From Bacteroidales bacterium (GTDB lineage: Bacteria; Bacteroidota; Bacteroidia; Bacteroidales; Muribaculaceae), in the NCBI GenBank assembly GCA_020859755.1, contig JAJBVP010000168.1:1-32443 (forward strand): 32,443 nt of DNA. Direction: 5' to 3'. The translations under genes and the position numbers were made by a program. Shown here piece after piece: positions 6,563-14,502 of the stretch (its first letter is position 1; every line of letters begins with the position of its first letter). The notes below the pieces were generated by a model. It searched no databases, was not told the origin of the DNA, and saw nothing but the letters and a program-made list of their open reading frames with translations.

Positions 6563-7462
6563 TTATCGGTTAAAAGAGATGTTGCGGCGGATGCCGGAGA
6601 GGCTGAGCCGCGACATGGCTGAGCCGCGGGTGAGACGTCGCCAATCGCCCGAGGTGAGGCGCTGCCAGCGGTCGTCGGTCATGGCCAGCAGGGCCTCGCG
6701 GGGATGGAATTCGGGGATGGTGGTAGCGACGGCACCCCGGTTGTGGGGGCAGCAGTCGGCACAGACATCGCATCCGTAGAGGTGGCCGTGGAGGTCGGTG
6801 CCCGGAGGGAAATCGCCGCGATGCTCGATGGTGAGGTAGCTAAGGCAGCGGCGCGCGTCGATGGTGCCGTCGCCACAGATCGCCTGGGCCGGGCACGCGT
6901 CGACGCAGCGGCGGCACGTGCCGCAGGTGACGCGGCATGGCTCGTCGGGCGGGAATTCGGCCGTGGTGAGGATCTCGCCGAGGAAGAAGTGGGTGCCTTG
7001 GCCGGGAACGACCAGCATGCCGGATCGGCCGATGAAGCCCACGCCGGCGCGTTGTGCCCACCATCGCTCGCGCAGAGGGGCCGTGTCGACGCACACCCGC
7101 GATTCGCCGGGAATCATCTCGGCGAGCCGCTGCAACCGCTCTTTCACCACCCAGTGGTAATCCATCCCCTGGGCGTACATCGCGATCGACCCCGCGGCGA
7201 CCCGCGGGGGGAGGTAGTAGTTGAAGGCCAGGGAGATGACGGTGGTGGCACCGGGGAGGAGCTGGCGGGGATCGGAGCGGATGGCGTCGTATTTCTCGAG
7301 GTATTCCATGGTGCCGTGGCACCCCTCGGCAAGCCACCGGCGATAGCTTTCGACCTCCTCCTGGGGCAACGCCTCAGCCCTGGCGAATCCCACGCGGCTG
7401 GCGCCCAGGGCCAGGGCGACCTGCCGGATGTCGTCCTTACATGGGCAGGGGGAGGAACTCAT
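6563..7462 (-). CDS. queG: Epoxyqueuosine reductase QueG (tRNA queuosine synthesis)
   Basis: This cobalamin and iron-sulfur enzyme performs the last step of queuosine formation, reducing epoxyqueuosine on tRNA. It has 299 residues from the ATG at 7462. The N-terminal half is the cobalamin-binding domain; the middle has RERWWAQRAGVGFIGRSG. The two [4Fe-4S] sets are visible as CGTCRRCVDACP and CDVCADCCPHN. The C-terminal HEAT-like extension of some homologues is absent, normal for short forms. A longer frame to 7504 lies further inside the deacetylase gene; 7462 is preferred because it has AAGGA just upstream and leads straight into the conserved domain. It overlaps the deacetylase 3' end by 26 bp. 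Confidence 0.93.
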   Translation of the reverse strand: MSSSPCPCKDDIRQVALALGASRVGFARAEALPQEEVESYRRWLAEGCHGTMEYLEKYDAIRSDPRQLLPGATTVISLAFNYYLPPRVAAGSIAMYAQGMDYHWVVKERLQRLAEMIPGESRVCVDTAPLRERWWAQRAGVGFIGRSGMLVVPGQGTHFFLGEILTTAEFPPDEPCRVTCGTCRRCVDACPAQAICGDGTIDARRCLSYLTIEHRGDFPPGTDLHGHLYGCDVCADCCPHNRGAVATTIPEFHPREALLAMTDDRWQRLTSGDWRRLTRGSAMSRLSLSGIRRNISFNR

Positions 7463-8072
7463 ATCCTTGCGATTTGAGCCACTCGATGGCGCGGGGCAGG
7501 GCATAGGTCATGTTGCGCTCGGCCTTCAGCGAGTCGTGGAAGACGATGATGGAGCCGTTGCGGGCGTAGCGCTTCACGTTGTCGAGCACGCGCTGTGGAG
7601 TCACCTTCTTGGAGTAGTCGCGGGTAATCAGGTCGTACATCACCAGGTTGTAATGCTCCTTGATCACCTTGGCCTGACCCCAGCGGATGAGCCCGTGGGG
7701 AGGACGGAACAGAGGGGAGTCGATAAGCATGGAAGCCTCGGTGATGTCGCGCAGGTACTTAATTGAAGGCTCCTTAAAGCCCTGCAGGTGGTGCATCGTG
7801 TGGTTGCCGTAGCTGTGACCCCGGCGGCGCACCTCGTCGAGCAACTCGGGGTGACGGCGCACGTTGTCGCCCACCATGAAGAACGTGGCTTTCACCTGAT
7901 AGTGGTCGAGCACGTCGAGCACCCACGGCGTCACCTCGGGTATAGGGCCGTCGTCGAATGTGAGATACACTACCTTGCTTCGCTTGCGCTTCACGCGCCA
8001 TATCGCCTCAGGGAAAATGAGGCGATACAGCAACGGCGGTCGCTCAATAAGGGAGCTTCCCAAGCGTATCAT
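7437..8072 (-). CDS. Polysaccharide deacetylase (NodB-homology) family protein
   Basis: This 211-residue metal-dependent carbohydrate esterase-4 protein probably removes N- or O-acetyl groups from peptidoglycan or a surface glycan. Motifs are TFDDGP (motif 1, catalytic base and metal Asp), GNHTMHH (motif 2, H-x3-H metal ligands) and FRPPHG (motif 3). It lacks a clear signal peptide; the N-terminus RPPLLYRLIFPEAIW is only mildly hydrophobic. Its ATG overlaps the stop of the GT117 gene by 4 bp (ATGA type), and its end overlaps queG, so the three genes form one coupled unit. Exact substrate is unknown. Confidence 0.9.
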   Translation of the reverse strand: MIRLGSSLIERPPLLYRLIFPEAIWRVKRKRSKVVYLTFDDGPIPEVTPWVLDVLDHYQVKATFFMVGDNVRRHPELLDEVRRRGHSYGNHTMHHLQGFKEPSIKYLRDITEASMLIDSPLFRPPHGLIRWGQAKVIKEHYNLVMYDLITRDYSKKVTPQRVLDNVKRYARNGSIIVFHDSLKAERNMTYALPRAIEWLKSQGYEFLPLPM

Positions 8073-11000
8073 TTTTGAAGCATCTGGTTGAAGCCGTCGA
8101 CATCAAAGTTGATCTCGTCGAGCTGGTCGCTAAGCTCGTCGATATCGCCACCCGAGTAGGCGTAGCTCTGGATAAGCTGCATCAGATAGGTGGGCACGTA
8201 TCGGTCGACGCGGGTCAACGTGTTGTAGTGGCCCGAGCGTATAAGGCTCTGGTAGTAAGTGTAATAAGGAGCGTAGCGCATTATCTCGTCGTTGAGGATC
8301 TTGATACCCTTGGCTTTCACCTTGTCGTCGTGGGTAGCGGCGCCGAGGGCCACGTAGAGGTCTCCGATCTCCTTGCCCACCTGGATCGAGTAGGGCGACT
8401 GGGAGGTGGGCAGCTTCTCCTGCATCAGGTCGAGCACACGGATAGCCTTGGCGTATTTGTCGGCAGCGGCCACCGAGTCGGCGATTTCAGGGTTGTCCTC
8501 AAGCTCGATGCCCTCGTTGTAGAGGGTGGTGGCCAGTGTGACAATGGCCGAGCGATGGGTGGTGACCATGCGGCGCACCGTCTCGTCGAGGTACAGATCC
8601 TTGCCCGAGTCGAGTCCGCCCCAGCGGAACTTGTTCATCACGACGTCGTACATCCGCTCGGTGTCGGCCGGGATGTCGTACTGCTCGGGATCGTTGGTCC
8701 AGAACGGGGTCACCTGGTAGGCCAGGCCCGTGTTGAGCATGTAGCGGTTGAAGTCGAGGTAGTAGTTGTCGGGGACGGTCATGGCGAAGTAGACGGGGCG
8801 GTCGAAGCCCTTGGCGGCCGACGTGGCGATGATGTCGAGCGACAACACTTGCGACAGGTTCAAGCCACCGTCCTGCAGCGTGGCGCGTGGCTCGCTGAGG
8901 TAGATGTGGAGGGCCTCCTCGGCGGCTTGCGACTCGCGGCCAGTGATGATGCCGTTGGCCTTGGCTTTCTCGATGTCAACCGGGACGAACACGCGGTCGT
9001 ATTTCCATTCGGGCAACCCGTAGGCGTTCTGATTGCTCTCGGGCGACGCGAACCACTTCAACGCGGCTTGTGCCGACACCTCGTCGTTGCTCGGGTCGAG
9101 GATGTAGGAGAACTGCTTGCGGTCGTAGCCGTAGACGGTAGCGGGCGTCTGCATGTCGATTGCGGGAGCGTCGTAGGCGGGGATGCGCTGCTGGTTGGCG
9201 TACCAATCGGTGGTCAAGTAGGAGAGGTTGACCACGCGCACGTCGGTGCGATAGCCCTCCACCTCCTGGGCGTACCACAGGGGGAAGGTGTCGTTGTCGC
9301 CGTTGGTGAAGATGATGCCGTTGGGACCCACCGACGACAGGTAGTTCATGCCGAAGTCGCGGGTGGTGTATCGGCCCGAGCGGTCGTGGTCGTCCCAGGT
9401 CTGGGATACCATCTGGATGGGAACAAACAGGCCGATAGCGCAAGCCACGATGGCCCAAATGAGCGATTTTTTCTCGTCGAAGCCCTCGGAGCTTTCGGAA
9501 TTTCCGATTGTTTCGGCATTTCCGGAATTTTCGAGATTCTCGGTATTTTCCGAGGCTTTAGCGGGAGCCTTTTTGGCGGCTTTCCCCTTTAGGTAAAGCG
9601 ACAGCCACCACCAGATTGCGGCCACTCCCATGCCCACCCAAATGGCGAAGGCGTAGAACGACCCGGCGAAGGCGTAGTCGCGCTCTCGGGGCTGCGTGGG
9701 CGTCTGGTTGAGGTACAGCACGATCGCGATACCGGTCATGAAGAACAGGAAGAAGATCACCCAGAACTGCTCAATGCCGCGCTTCGACAGGAAGGCTTGC
9801 CAAATCAGGCCAAGGATGCCCAGAATGAGCGGCAACATGTAGAACACGTTGTGGCCCTTGTTGCCTTTGCCCAGCTCGTCGGGGAGCAGCGACTGGTCGC
9901 CAAGGCGCAAGTTGTCGATCACGGGGATGCCCGAGATCCAATTGCCGTGGTTGGGCTCACCGTTGCCCTGGATGTCGTTTTGGCGTCCGGCGAAGTTCCA
10001 CATGAAGTAGCGCCAGTACATATGCACGAGCTGGTAGTTGAGGAAGAAGGCCATGTTCTGGGCGAACGTGGGTTTGGCCTTGTACTCGGTGCGCCACGGT
10101 TCACCGTTGCTATCGACGTAGAGGGGCACCTCCACTTGCTGCAGGTCGGCCTCATTGATATTGGCCCACGACAGGTATTCGTTGCGATGCTTGCCCGAGT
10201 ACATGCGTGTAAACACCATGTCCAATCCGGGGGTCATGGCGTAGTCGGGAGCCGGGGTAGTGGCCACGTATTGGTCGGGCTCGTCGGGTGAGGCTTTCAC
10301 CTTCTTGGCCCACGAGGTCTTGTAACCCTTGACCACGGGGTCGAGCTTGCCGTCGGGGGTCACCTGATAGAGGATGCTCGAGCCAAACGTCTGGCCGTAG
10401 AACAGGGGACGGTCGCCGTACTGCTCCCGGTTCAAGTAAGAGCTGAGGGCGAAGACGTTGTCGGGGGAGTTTTGGTTGACCGGCGGGTTGGCGTCGGAGC
10501 GGATCAGCAGCAACGCGTAGCTCGAGTAGCCGATAAACATCACCAATATAGAGATGGCGGTAATATTTAAAATCCTGATATGCAACTTCTTGCAGAACAC
10601 GAAGAAATAGAGCACCATACCCAGCACGATGAGCACGGGAATCCACATCGAAGAGCCGATGAACGGGATGCCCGAGAGCAATACCGAGAGGATGAACGAC
10701 ACCTTGATTGCCAATGGGTTGCGCTGTCGGTAAAGCTCGGCGATACACCAGATGAATGCGGCGAAGAATAGGATGGCGTAGAGCAGCACGCCCGAGTTGT
10801 AGCCCCAGCCGAGACAGTTGACAGCGAAGAGGTCGAAATATTGCGCAACTTCCACAAAGCCAGGCACCAACCCGTAGAGAATCAGGCCGACGATGATAGC
10901 CGAGATGCCCAGGGCGATGAGCGAACCGGTGGCCGTCGTTTCCTTAAACTTGCGGTAGTATATCACCAGCACGATGGCGGGGATACACAGCAGGTTTAGC

Positions 11001-11581
11001 AAGTGCACCGCGATTGAAATACCTATCACATAGGCGATTAGTATAAGGTAGCGATCGCTATGGGGTTGATTGGCGCGGTTTTCCCATTTGAGGATGAGCC
11101 AGAACACCAGTGCGGTGCAGAACGACGAGAAGGCGTAAACCTCGCCCTCGACGGCCGAGAACCAGAAGGTGTCGCTCCAGGTGTAGACCAATGCGCCACA
11201 CACGCCCGAGCCCATGATTGCCAGCATCTTGGGCAGCGAGATCTCAGTTGCGTCGTCCTTGACAATCAGCCGCTTAACCAAGTGGGTAATCGTCCAGAAG
11301 AGCAACAGGATTGTGCCGGCGCTAAGCAACGCCGACATAGAGTTGACGGCCACCGACGCCACTTGCGCCGAGCCGCCGAACAGGGTGATGAAGAAACGGG
11401 CTGTCAACATGAAGATCGGGTTGCCTGGCGGGTGGCCTACTTCAAGTTTGTAGCCTTGGGTGATAAACTCGGGACAGTCCCAGAAACTTGCCGTCGGCTC
11501 GATAGTGCACAGGTAAGTAACGGCGGCGATGACGAAGCACAGCCAGCCCAGGGAGTTGTTAATCAGATTATATTTCTTCAT
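8069..11581 (-). CDS. GT117 / DUF2723-family giant membrane protein
   Basis: The protein has 1170 residues. The N-terminal DUF2723 domain (GT117, GT-C-like O-glycosyltransferase fold) has about ten membrane helices. It contains the signature loop TIEPTASFWDCPEFITQGYK and then GHPPGNPIFML; the acidic residues of that loop are the likely catalytic site. A second membrane block lies around residues 590-720, interrupted by a low-complexity tripeptide linker. The remainder is a large soluble, probably periplasmic region containing TNGDNDTFPLWYAQEVEG, ending in helical TPR-like sequence. In Bacteroidetes such proteins are linked to protein O-glycosylation or envelope glycans. No promoter was found; a hairpin at 11625-11704 lies upstream. 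Confidence 0.92.
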   Translation of the reverse strand: MKKYNLINNSLGWLCFVIAAVTYLCTIEPTASFWDCPEFITQGYKLEVGHPPGNPIFMLTARFFITLFGGSAQVASVAVNSMSALLSAGTILLLFWTITHLVKRLIVKDDATEISLPKMLAIMGSGVCGALVYTWSDTFWFSAVEGEVYAFSSFCTALVFWLILKWENRANQPHSDRYLILIAYVIGISIAVHLLNLLCIPAIVLVIYYRKFKETTATGSLIALGISAIIVGLILYGLVPGFVEVAQYFDLFAVNCLGWGYNSGVLLYAILFFAAFIWCIAELYRQRNPLAIKVSFILSVLLSGIPFIGSSMWIPVLIVLGMVLYFFVFCKKLHIRILNITAISILVMFIGYSSYALLLIRSDANPPVNQNSPDNVFALSSYLNREQYGDRPLFYGQTFGSSILYQVTPDGKLDPVVKGYKTSWAKKVKASPDEPDQYVATTPAPDYAMTPGLDMVFTRMYSGKHRNEYLSWANINEADLQQVEVPLYVDSNGEPWRTEYKAKPTFAQNMAFFLNYQLVHMYWRYFMWNFAGRQNDIQGNGEPNHGNWISGIPVIDNLRLGDQSLLPDELGKGNKGHNVFYMLPLILGILGLIWQAFLSKRGIEQFWVIFFLFFMTGIAIVLYLNQTPTQPRERDYAFAGSFYAFAIWVGMGVAAIWWWLSLYLKGKAAKKAPAKASENTENLENSGNAETIGNSESSEGFDEKKSLIWAIVACAIGLFVPIQMVSQTWDDHDRSGRYTTRDFGMNYLSSVGPNGIIFTNGDNDTFPLWYAQEVEGYRTDVRVVNLSYLTTDWYANQQRIPAYDAPAIDMQTPATVYGYDRKQFSYILDPSNDEVSAQAALKWFASPESNQNAYGLPEWKYDRVFVPVDIEKAKANGIITGRESQAAEEALHIYLSEPRATLQDGGLNLSQVLSLDIIATSAAKGFDRPVYFAMTVPDNYYLDFNRYMLNTGLAYQVTPFWTNDPEQYDIPADTERMYDVVMNKFRWGGLDSGKDLYLDETVRRMVTTHRSAIVTLATTLYNEGIELEDNPEIADSVAAADKYAKAIRVLDLMQEKLPTSQSPYSIQVGKEIGDLYVALGAATHDDKVKAKGIKILNDEIMRYAPYYTYYQSLIRSGHYNTLTRVDRYVPTYLMQLIQSYAYSGGDIDELSDQLDEINFDVDGFNQMLQK
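9486..9557 (-). repeat. 9-bp tandem repeat coding for a tripeptide linker in the GT117 protein
   Basis: Eight degenerate 9-bp units, such as TCGGAATTT and CCGGAATTT on the plus strand, encode the tripeptides SEN TEN LEN SGN AET IGN SES SEG in the reading direction. It sits between two membrane helices. The period is a multiple of three, so copy-number change would keep the frame. Confidence 0.75.
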
Positions 11582-11624
11582 CTATTGGTCGTTGTTCTCC
11601 CGCTTGCAGGGGGAGAAGCACGCC

Positions 11625-11704
11625 GATTGAAAGGATTGAAAGGATTTTTTTCATCCATTCAGCCAACAATAACTCAAGCTGTTATCCTTTCAATCCTTTC
11701 AATC
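11625..11704. repeat. Perfect 21-bp inverted repeat built from a 9-mer
   Basis: The left arm 11625-11645 is GATTGAAAG twice plus GAT; the right arm 11684-11704 is its exact reverse complement, with a 38-nt loop. It lies between the TM2 gene and the GT117 gene, both on the minus strand. It may act as an attenuator or mRNA-end hairpin. It lacks a proper U-run directly after the minus-strand arm apart from an A/T-rich loop. A smaller hairpin (TTCTCCC with GGGAGAA) lies at 11595-11617. Confidence 0.7.
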
Positions 11705-11721
11705 TGCGGGCTATTTTATAA

Positions 11722-12171
11722 TTAGAATAGGGGGAAGACGGAGTTGGAGTAGACGTATTTGCGCTCAAACTCCTGATTGGGCATTGTCAACATCAGGATG
11801 CCCTGCACAAGCGTAAGGATGCTCCAGCAGCCGCAGGTGCAAAGCGAGAGCAGGATGGTGATGAAGCCACCGCCGATCTTGCCAAGGTAGAAGTACTGCA
11901 CGCCGAGGCCACCGAGGAGGATAGCAAGCACGCCAGCCACAATCTGGCTTTTGCCCGACGAGCCGACGTACTGTCCGGGTTGCTGCGGGGGATAGGCCTG
12001 ATGGTTTTAGGCCAAAAGGTCCATCAATTCGGGCACGGTGTAGGCGGCCTGCCAAGCGGGCATGCCTTCACGCCACACCTGGGAGTTGGGGTTCAGGCCG
12101 TAGCTGAGCAGCTGGTGGGCGTCCATGGGGCCAACTTGTTGGCCGTTGTAAACGATGTAGTATTGAGCCAT
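11722..12171 (-). pseudogene. GYF_2-TM2 domain membrane protein gene split by an in-frame stop
   Basis: From ATG 12171 the frame gives a 54-residue GYF_2-like domain (MAQYYIVYNGQQVGPMDAHQ, then REGMPAWQAAYTVPELMDLL) and then TAA at 12009-12007. The same frame continues without shift as NHQAYPPQQPGQYVG, then a full TM2 domain with the GLGVQYFYLGKIGGGF motif and two membrane helices, ending at 11722. GYF_2-Pro/Gln linker-TM2 is a common Bacteroidetes architecture in one chain, so the stop most simply reflects one change (for example CAA to TAA). The TM2 half could still be translated from GTG at 11940. Alternatives are a sequencing or assembly error, or genuine two-gene organisation. Confidence 0.8.
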
Positions 12172-12179
12172 TTTATTGG

Positions 12180-12207
12180 TTTTCAGTTTTCAGTTTTCAG
12201 TTTTCAG
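12180..12207. repeat. TTTTCAG heptamer, four perfect copies
   Basis: TTTTCAG is repeated four times head to tail (12180-12207) immediately upstream of the GYF_2-TM2 gene start at 12171, in its leader or promoter region. Confidence 0.9.
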
Positions 12208-12221
12208 AGATTGGGCATTTT

Positions 12222-12251
12222 ATCCTTTAACCATTTCATTCTTTAAAGGAT
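12222..12251. terminator. Hairpin downstream of pfkA
   Basis: ATCCTTTAA at 12222-12230 pairs with TTAAAGGAT at 12243-12251 across a 12-nt loop. It lies 21 nt beyond the pfkA stop (minus strand) and is followed on that strand by AAAATG, not by a U-run. It is therefore a weak terminator or mRNA-end candidate only. Confidence 0.35.
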
Positions 12252-12271
12252 GAAAGGAGTAAAGAGGGGGC

Positions 12272-13252
12272 TTAGATGGAGAGGCGGCGGAGGGTGTTGA
12301 GCAGGTCGCGGTTGATGGGCTTGTCGTTTTTGATGGCCTTGGTGAACGGCACGTAGACGATTTCGTCGTTCTTGACGCCGATCATCACGTTGCGCTGGTC
12401 GTCCAAGAGGGCGTCGATAGCGGCAGCACCCATGCGGGATGCCAGGATACGGTCGTGGGCGGTGGGAGAGCCGCCACGCTGCAAGTGGCCAAGGATGGTC
12501 ACGCGCACGTCGTAGCCGGGCCACTCGTTCTTCACGCGCTCGGCCAGGGACATGGCGCCTCCCGTGACAGGGCTCTCAGCCACAAGCACGATCGACGAGT
12601 TCTTGCTCTTGCGGAAGCCGTTCTGGATGAGTTCGCCAAGCTGGTCGACCTCGGTGGAGATCTCAGGGATAATAGCCGCCTCAGCACCCGAAGCGATAGC
12701 GCCGTTCAGGGCCAGGAAGCCGGCGTCGCGGCCCATCACCTCGATGAAGAACAGGCGCTCATGGCTCGTCGCCGTGTCGCGGATCTTGTCGACGCACTCC
12801 ATGATGGTGTTCAAGGCCGTGTCGTAACCGATGGTGGTATCGGTGCCGTACAGGTCGTTGTCGATCGTGCCGGGAAGGCCGATGATGGGGAAGTTGAACT
12901 CGTTGGCGAAGATGCGGGCACCGGTCAACGAGCCGTCACCGCCGATCACCACCATGGCGTCGATCTCGTGGCGACGCAGGATGTCGTAGGCCAACTGCCG
13001 GCCTTCCGGGGTCTGGAACTCCTTGCAACGGGCCGTTTTGAGGATTGTGCCGCCCATCTGGATAATGTTGGACACGTTTTGGGTGCGGAAGTCCACGATC
13101 TCGTCGGTGATCAGGCCGCGATAGCCGCGATAGATGCCTTTAACCTTGAAACCGCTGAAGATAGCCGAACGAGTGACGGCGCGGATGGCCGCGTTCATGC
13201 CCGGGGCGTCACCTCCCGAGGTGAGAATGCCGATGGTTTTGATCTCTGCCAT
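12272..13252 (-). CDS. pfkA: ATP-dependent 6-phosphofructokinase
   Basis: This 326-residue cytoplasmic glycolytic enzyme phosphorylates fructose 6-phosphate to the 1,6-bisphosphate. Motifs seen are [19 protein letters not shown] (nucleotide-binding glycine-rich start), the GGDGSLTGA loop whose Gly after GGD points to ATP rather than pyrophosphate use, [12 protein letters not shown] (catalytic Asp), [11 protein letters not shown] and [14 protein letters not shown]. Length is typical of bacterial group A enzymes. A TATCTTCG box at 13330-13337 (minus strand) may be its promoter, giving a leader of about 70 nt. Confidence 0.97.
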   Translation of the reverse strand: MAEIKTIGILTSGGDAPGMNAAIRAVTRSAIFSGFKVKGIYRGYRGLITDEIVDFRTQNVSNIIQMGGTILKTARCKEFQTPEGRQLAYDILRRHEIDAMVVIGGDGSLTGARIFANEFNFPIIGLPGTIDNDLYGTDTTIGYDTALNTIMECVDKIRDTATSHERLFFIEVMGRDAGFLALNGAIASGAEAAIIPEISTEVDQLGELIQNGFRKSKNSSIVLVAESPVTGGAMSLAERVKNEWPGYDVRVTILGHLQRGGSPTAHDRILASRMGAAAIDALLDDQRNVMIGVKNDEIVYVPFTKAIKNDKPINRDLLNTLRRLSI

Positions 13253-13329
13253 TGCTAAAAATCCTATTTAATTGTGAGTAAATTCGATATGAATTATGAT
13301 TGGGGCGATGTTATGAAACGTAATTTACG

Positions 13330-13337
13330 CGAAGATA
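13330..13337 (-). promoter_or_regulatory. Possible -7 box for pfkA
   Basis: The minus strand reads TATCTTCG directly after a T-run, the same arrangement as the rnpB box. There is no clear -33 element. Confidence 0.35.
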
Positions 13338-13379
13338 AGAAAAAAAGGCGGGATGGGATATGTCATTTTTACCTTTTTA

Positions 13380-14198
13380 TCAATTTGACGCGAGTTTTTT
13401 GCCAAAGGTTGCGATCAATCGGGCCAAAATGTACACCGTGGCCATCACTATCACGATCAGAGCCGAGCAGGGCACGTCGATCACCGTCGACAATGCCAAC
13501 CCTCCCAGACACGTCGCCACCGACACGCCCACCGACAGCGCCATTATCCTGCCGAAACGACGAGCGAACACCTCGGCCGTCATCTGCGGCAACGACAGCA
13601 TAGACATCAACAGCATCACGCCCACCAGCCTGATCGTCAACACCACGCATATCGCCACCATTACGGTCATCGTCAGCGAGATAAGCGTTGACCGCAACCC
13701 CGCGACACGAGCGAAATCGGCATCGAACGCCACTGCCACGATCTCGCGGTATTTCCATGCCATAAACGCCAGCAGCACCCCGGTGTACACCGAGAATGCC
13801 CACAGGTCGCCGCGGCTGATTGTCAATATGTTACCGAAAAGGAAGGTGTTCAACTCGGGCACGTACCCGGGCGTCAAAAACACGAACAGCACGCCGATAG
13901 CCATACCGATTGACCACACCACGGCGATCGCCGAATCCTCGCGCACGCGGTGGCGCGCCGCCATCCACTCCACCCCCAACGACGAGGCCACGGCAAACAC
14001 GCCCGCCATCAGTATCGGGTTGATTCCCAGGAAGTAACCTAATCCCAAGCCACCAAAACAGGCGTGGGTGACGCCACCCGAGATAGCCACGAGCCGACGA
14101 GCGATGATATATGTGCCGATCACCGCCGCCGCCACCGAGATAATCAACACCCCGGCTATCGCGTTCTGGAAAAACGAGTATTGGAGTATGTCGCCCAT
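13380..14198 (-). CDS. ABC-3 family metal (Zn/Mn/Fe) transporter permease
   Basis: This 272-residue integral inner-membrane permease has about eight helices. It matches the ZnuB/MntB-type family: AIAGVLIISVAAAVIGTYII, then RRLVAISGGVTHACFGGLG, which is the typical start of the family, and LTIRLVGVMLLMSMLSLPQM near the cytoplasmic coupling region. The expected partners, an ATPase and a periplasmic metal-binding protein, are not adjacent: upstream is the SRP RNA gene and downstream is pfkA. It either works with components encoded elsewhere or is an orphan. The metal cannot be assigned from sequence, and no metal-regulator site was recognised. Confidence 0.9.
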   Translation of the reverse strand: MGDILQYSFFQNAIAGVLIISVAAAVIGTYIIARRLVAISGGVTHACFGGLGLGYFLGINPILMAGVFAVASSLGVEWMAARHRVREDSAIAVVWSIGMAIGVLFVFLTPGYVPELNTFLFGNILTISRGDLWAFSVYTGVLLAFMAWKYREIVAVAFDADFARVAGLRSTLISLTMTVMVAICVVLTIRLVGVMLLMSMLSLPQMTAEVFARRFGRIMALSVGVSVATCLGGLALSTVIDVPCSALIVIVMATVYILARLIATFGKKLASN

Positions 14199-14249
14199 GG
14201 CTCTACTTGCGTTAAGGCAATCTTCTGGTTGTCAAATGGGTACAAAAAA

Positions 14250-14346
14250 GGGTAAGCTGACTACATCGCGCCGCTACAACCTGGTACCGTTGCTTCGATC
14301 AAGACCTGGCGGAGTTCCCAAGGAGCATGCCGTGTAGGACTTACCC
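14250..14346 (-). ncRNA. ffs: Signal recognition particle RNA (small bacterial type)
   Basis: The minus strand folds into one long rod closed by GGGTAAG (from 14346) with CTTACCC (to 14250), then CTACA with TGTAG. At the tip is CCAGGTC, a variable loop, and GAAGCAACGGTA. This matches the conserved Ffh-binding block of bacterial SRP RNA (CAGGTC...GAAGCAACGG). A T6 run follows the closing stem, giving a built-in terminator. A promoter with both boxes lies directly upstream and places the start at the first G. The tip loop is not the usual GGAA tetraloop. Confidence 0.88.
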
Positions 14347-14351
14347 GACCG

Positions 14352-14382
14352 CGAAGTTACAACTTTTTCTTTACGCGCCAAA
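14352..14382 (-). promoter_or_regulatory. Promoter of the SRP RNA gene
   Basis: On the minus strand, TTTG (14382-14379), a 19-bp spacer and TAACTTCG (14359-14352) lie 6 nt before the RNA 5' end at 14346. Spacing matches the Bacteroidetes consensus. Confidence 0.7.
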
Positions 14383-14390
14383 ATATTTTG

Positions 14391-14398
14391 TAATTTCG
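14391..14398 (+). promoter_or_regulatory. Possible -7 box for bioB
   Basis: TAATTTCG fits the TAnnTTCG box. Transcription would start near 14405, giving a leader of about 100 nt that contains GC-rich hairpins. The divergent SRP RNA promoter lies a few bases away. The -33 element is weak. Confidence 0.4.
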
Positions 14399-14409
14399 CG
14401 GCAAACATG

Positions 14410-14491
14410 TGCCGCTGAGGGCAGCGGCCCTCCCCGTCTGGGCTACCGCGCGCCAGCCCAATCCGGGAGGTCGCCCTGCCCTCAGGGCGAC
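14410..14491 (+). promoter_or_regulatory. GC-rich structured leader of bioB (three hairpins)
   Basis: The leader holds three stems. First is GCCGCTG with CAGCGGC. Second is CCTCCC enclosing TGGGCT with AGCCCA and closed by GGGAGG. Third is a perfect 9-bp stem, GTCGCCCTG, loop CCCT, CAGGGCGAC (14470-14491), ending 11 nt before the bioB ATG where a ribosome-binding site would lie. It does not match a riboswitch consensus I know. Confidence 0.45.
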
Positions 14492-14502
14492 ACCGAAATG
14501 CG

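Noticed and set aside
8075..9592. 505-codon open frame on the plus strand
   Set aside because: It is opposite the GT117 gene, has valine/glycine/histidine-rich shadow composition, and shows no family motif.
14410..14491. Known riboswitch (TPP, cobalamin or SAM) before bioB
   Set aside because: None of the conserved core sequences of those classes could be found; only generic stems are present.
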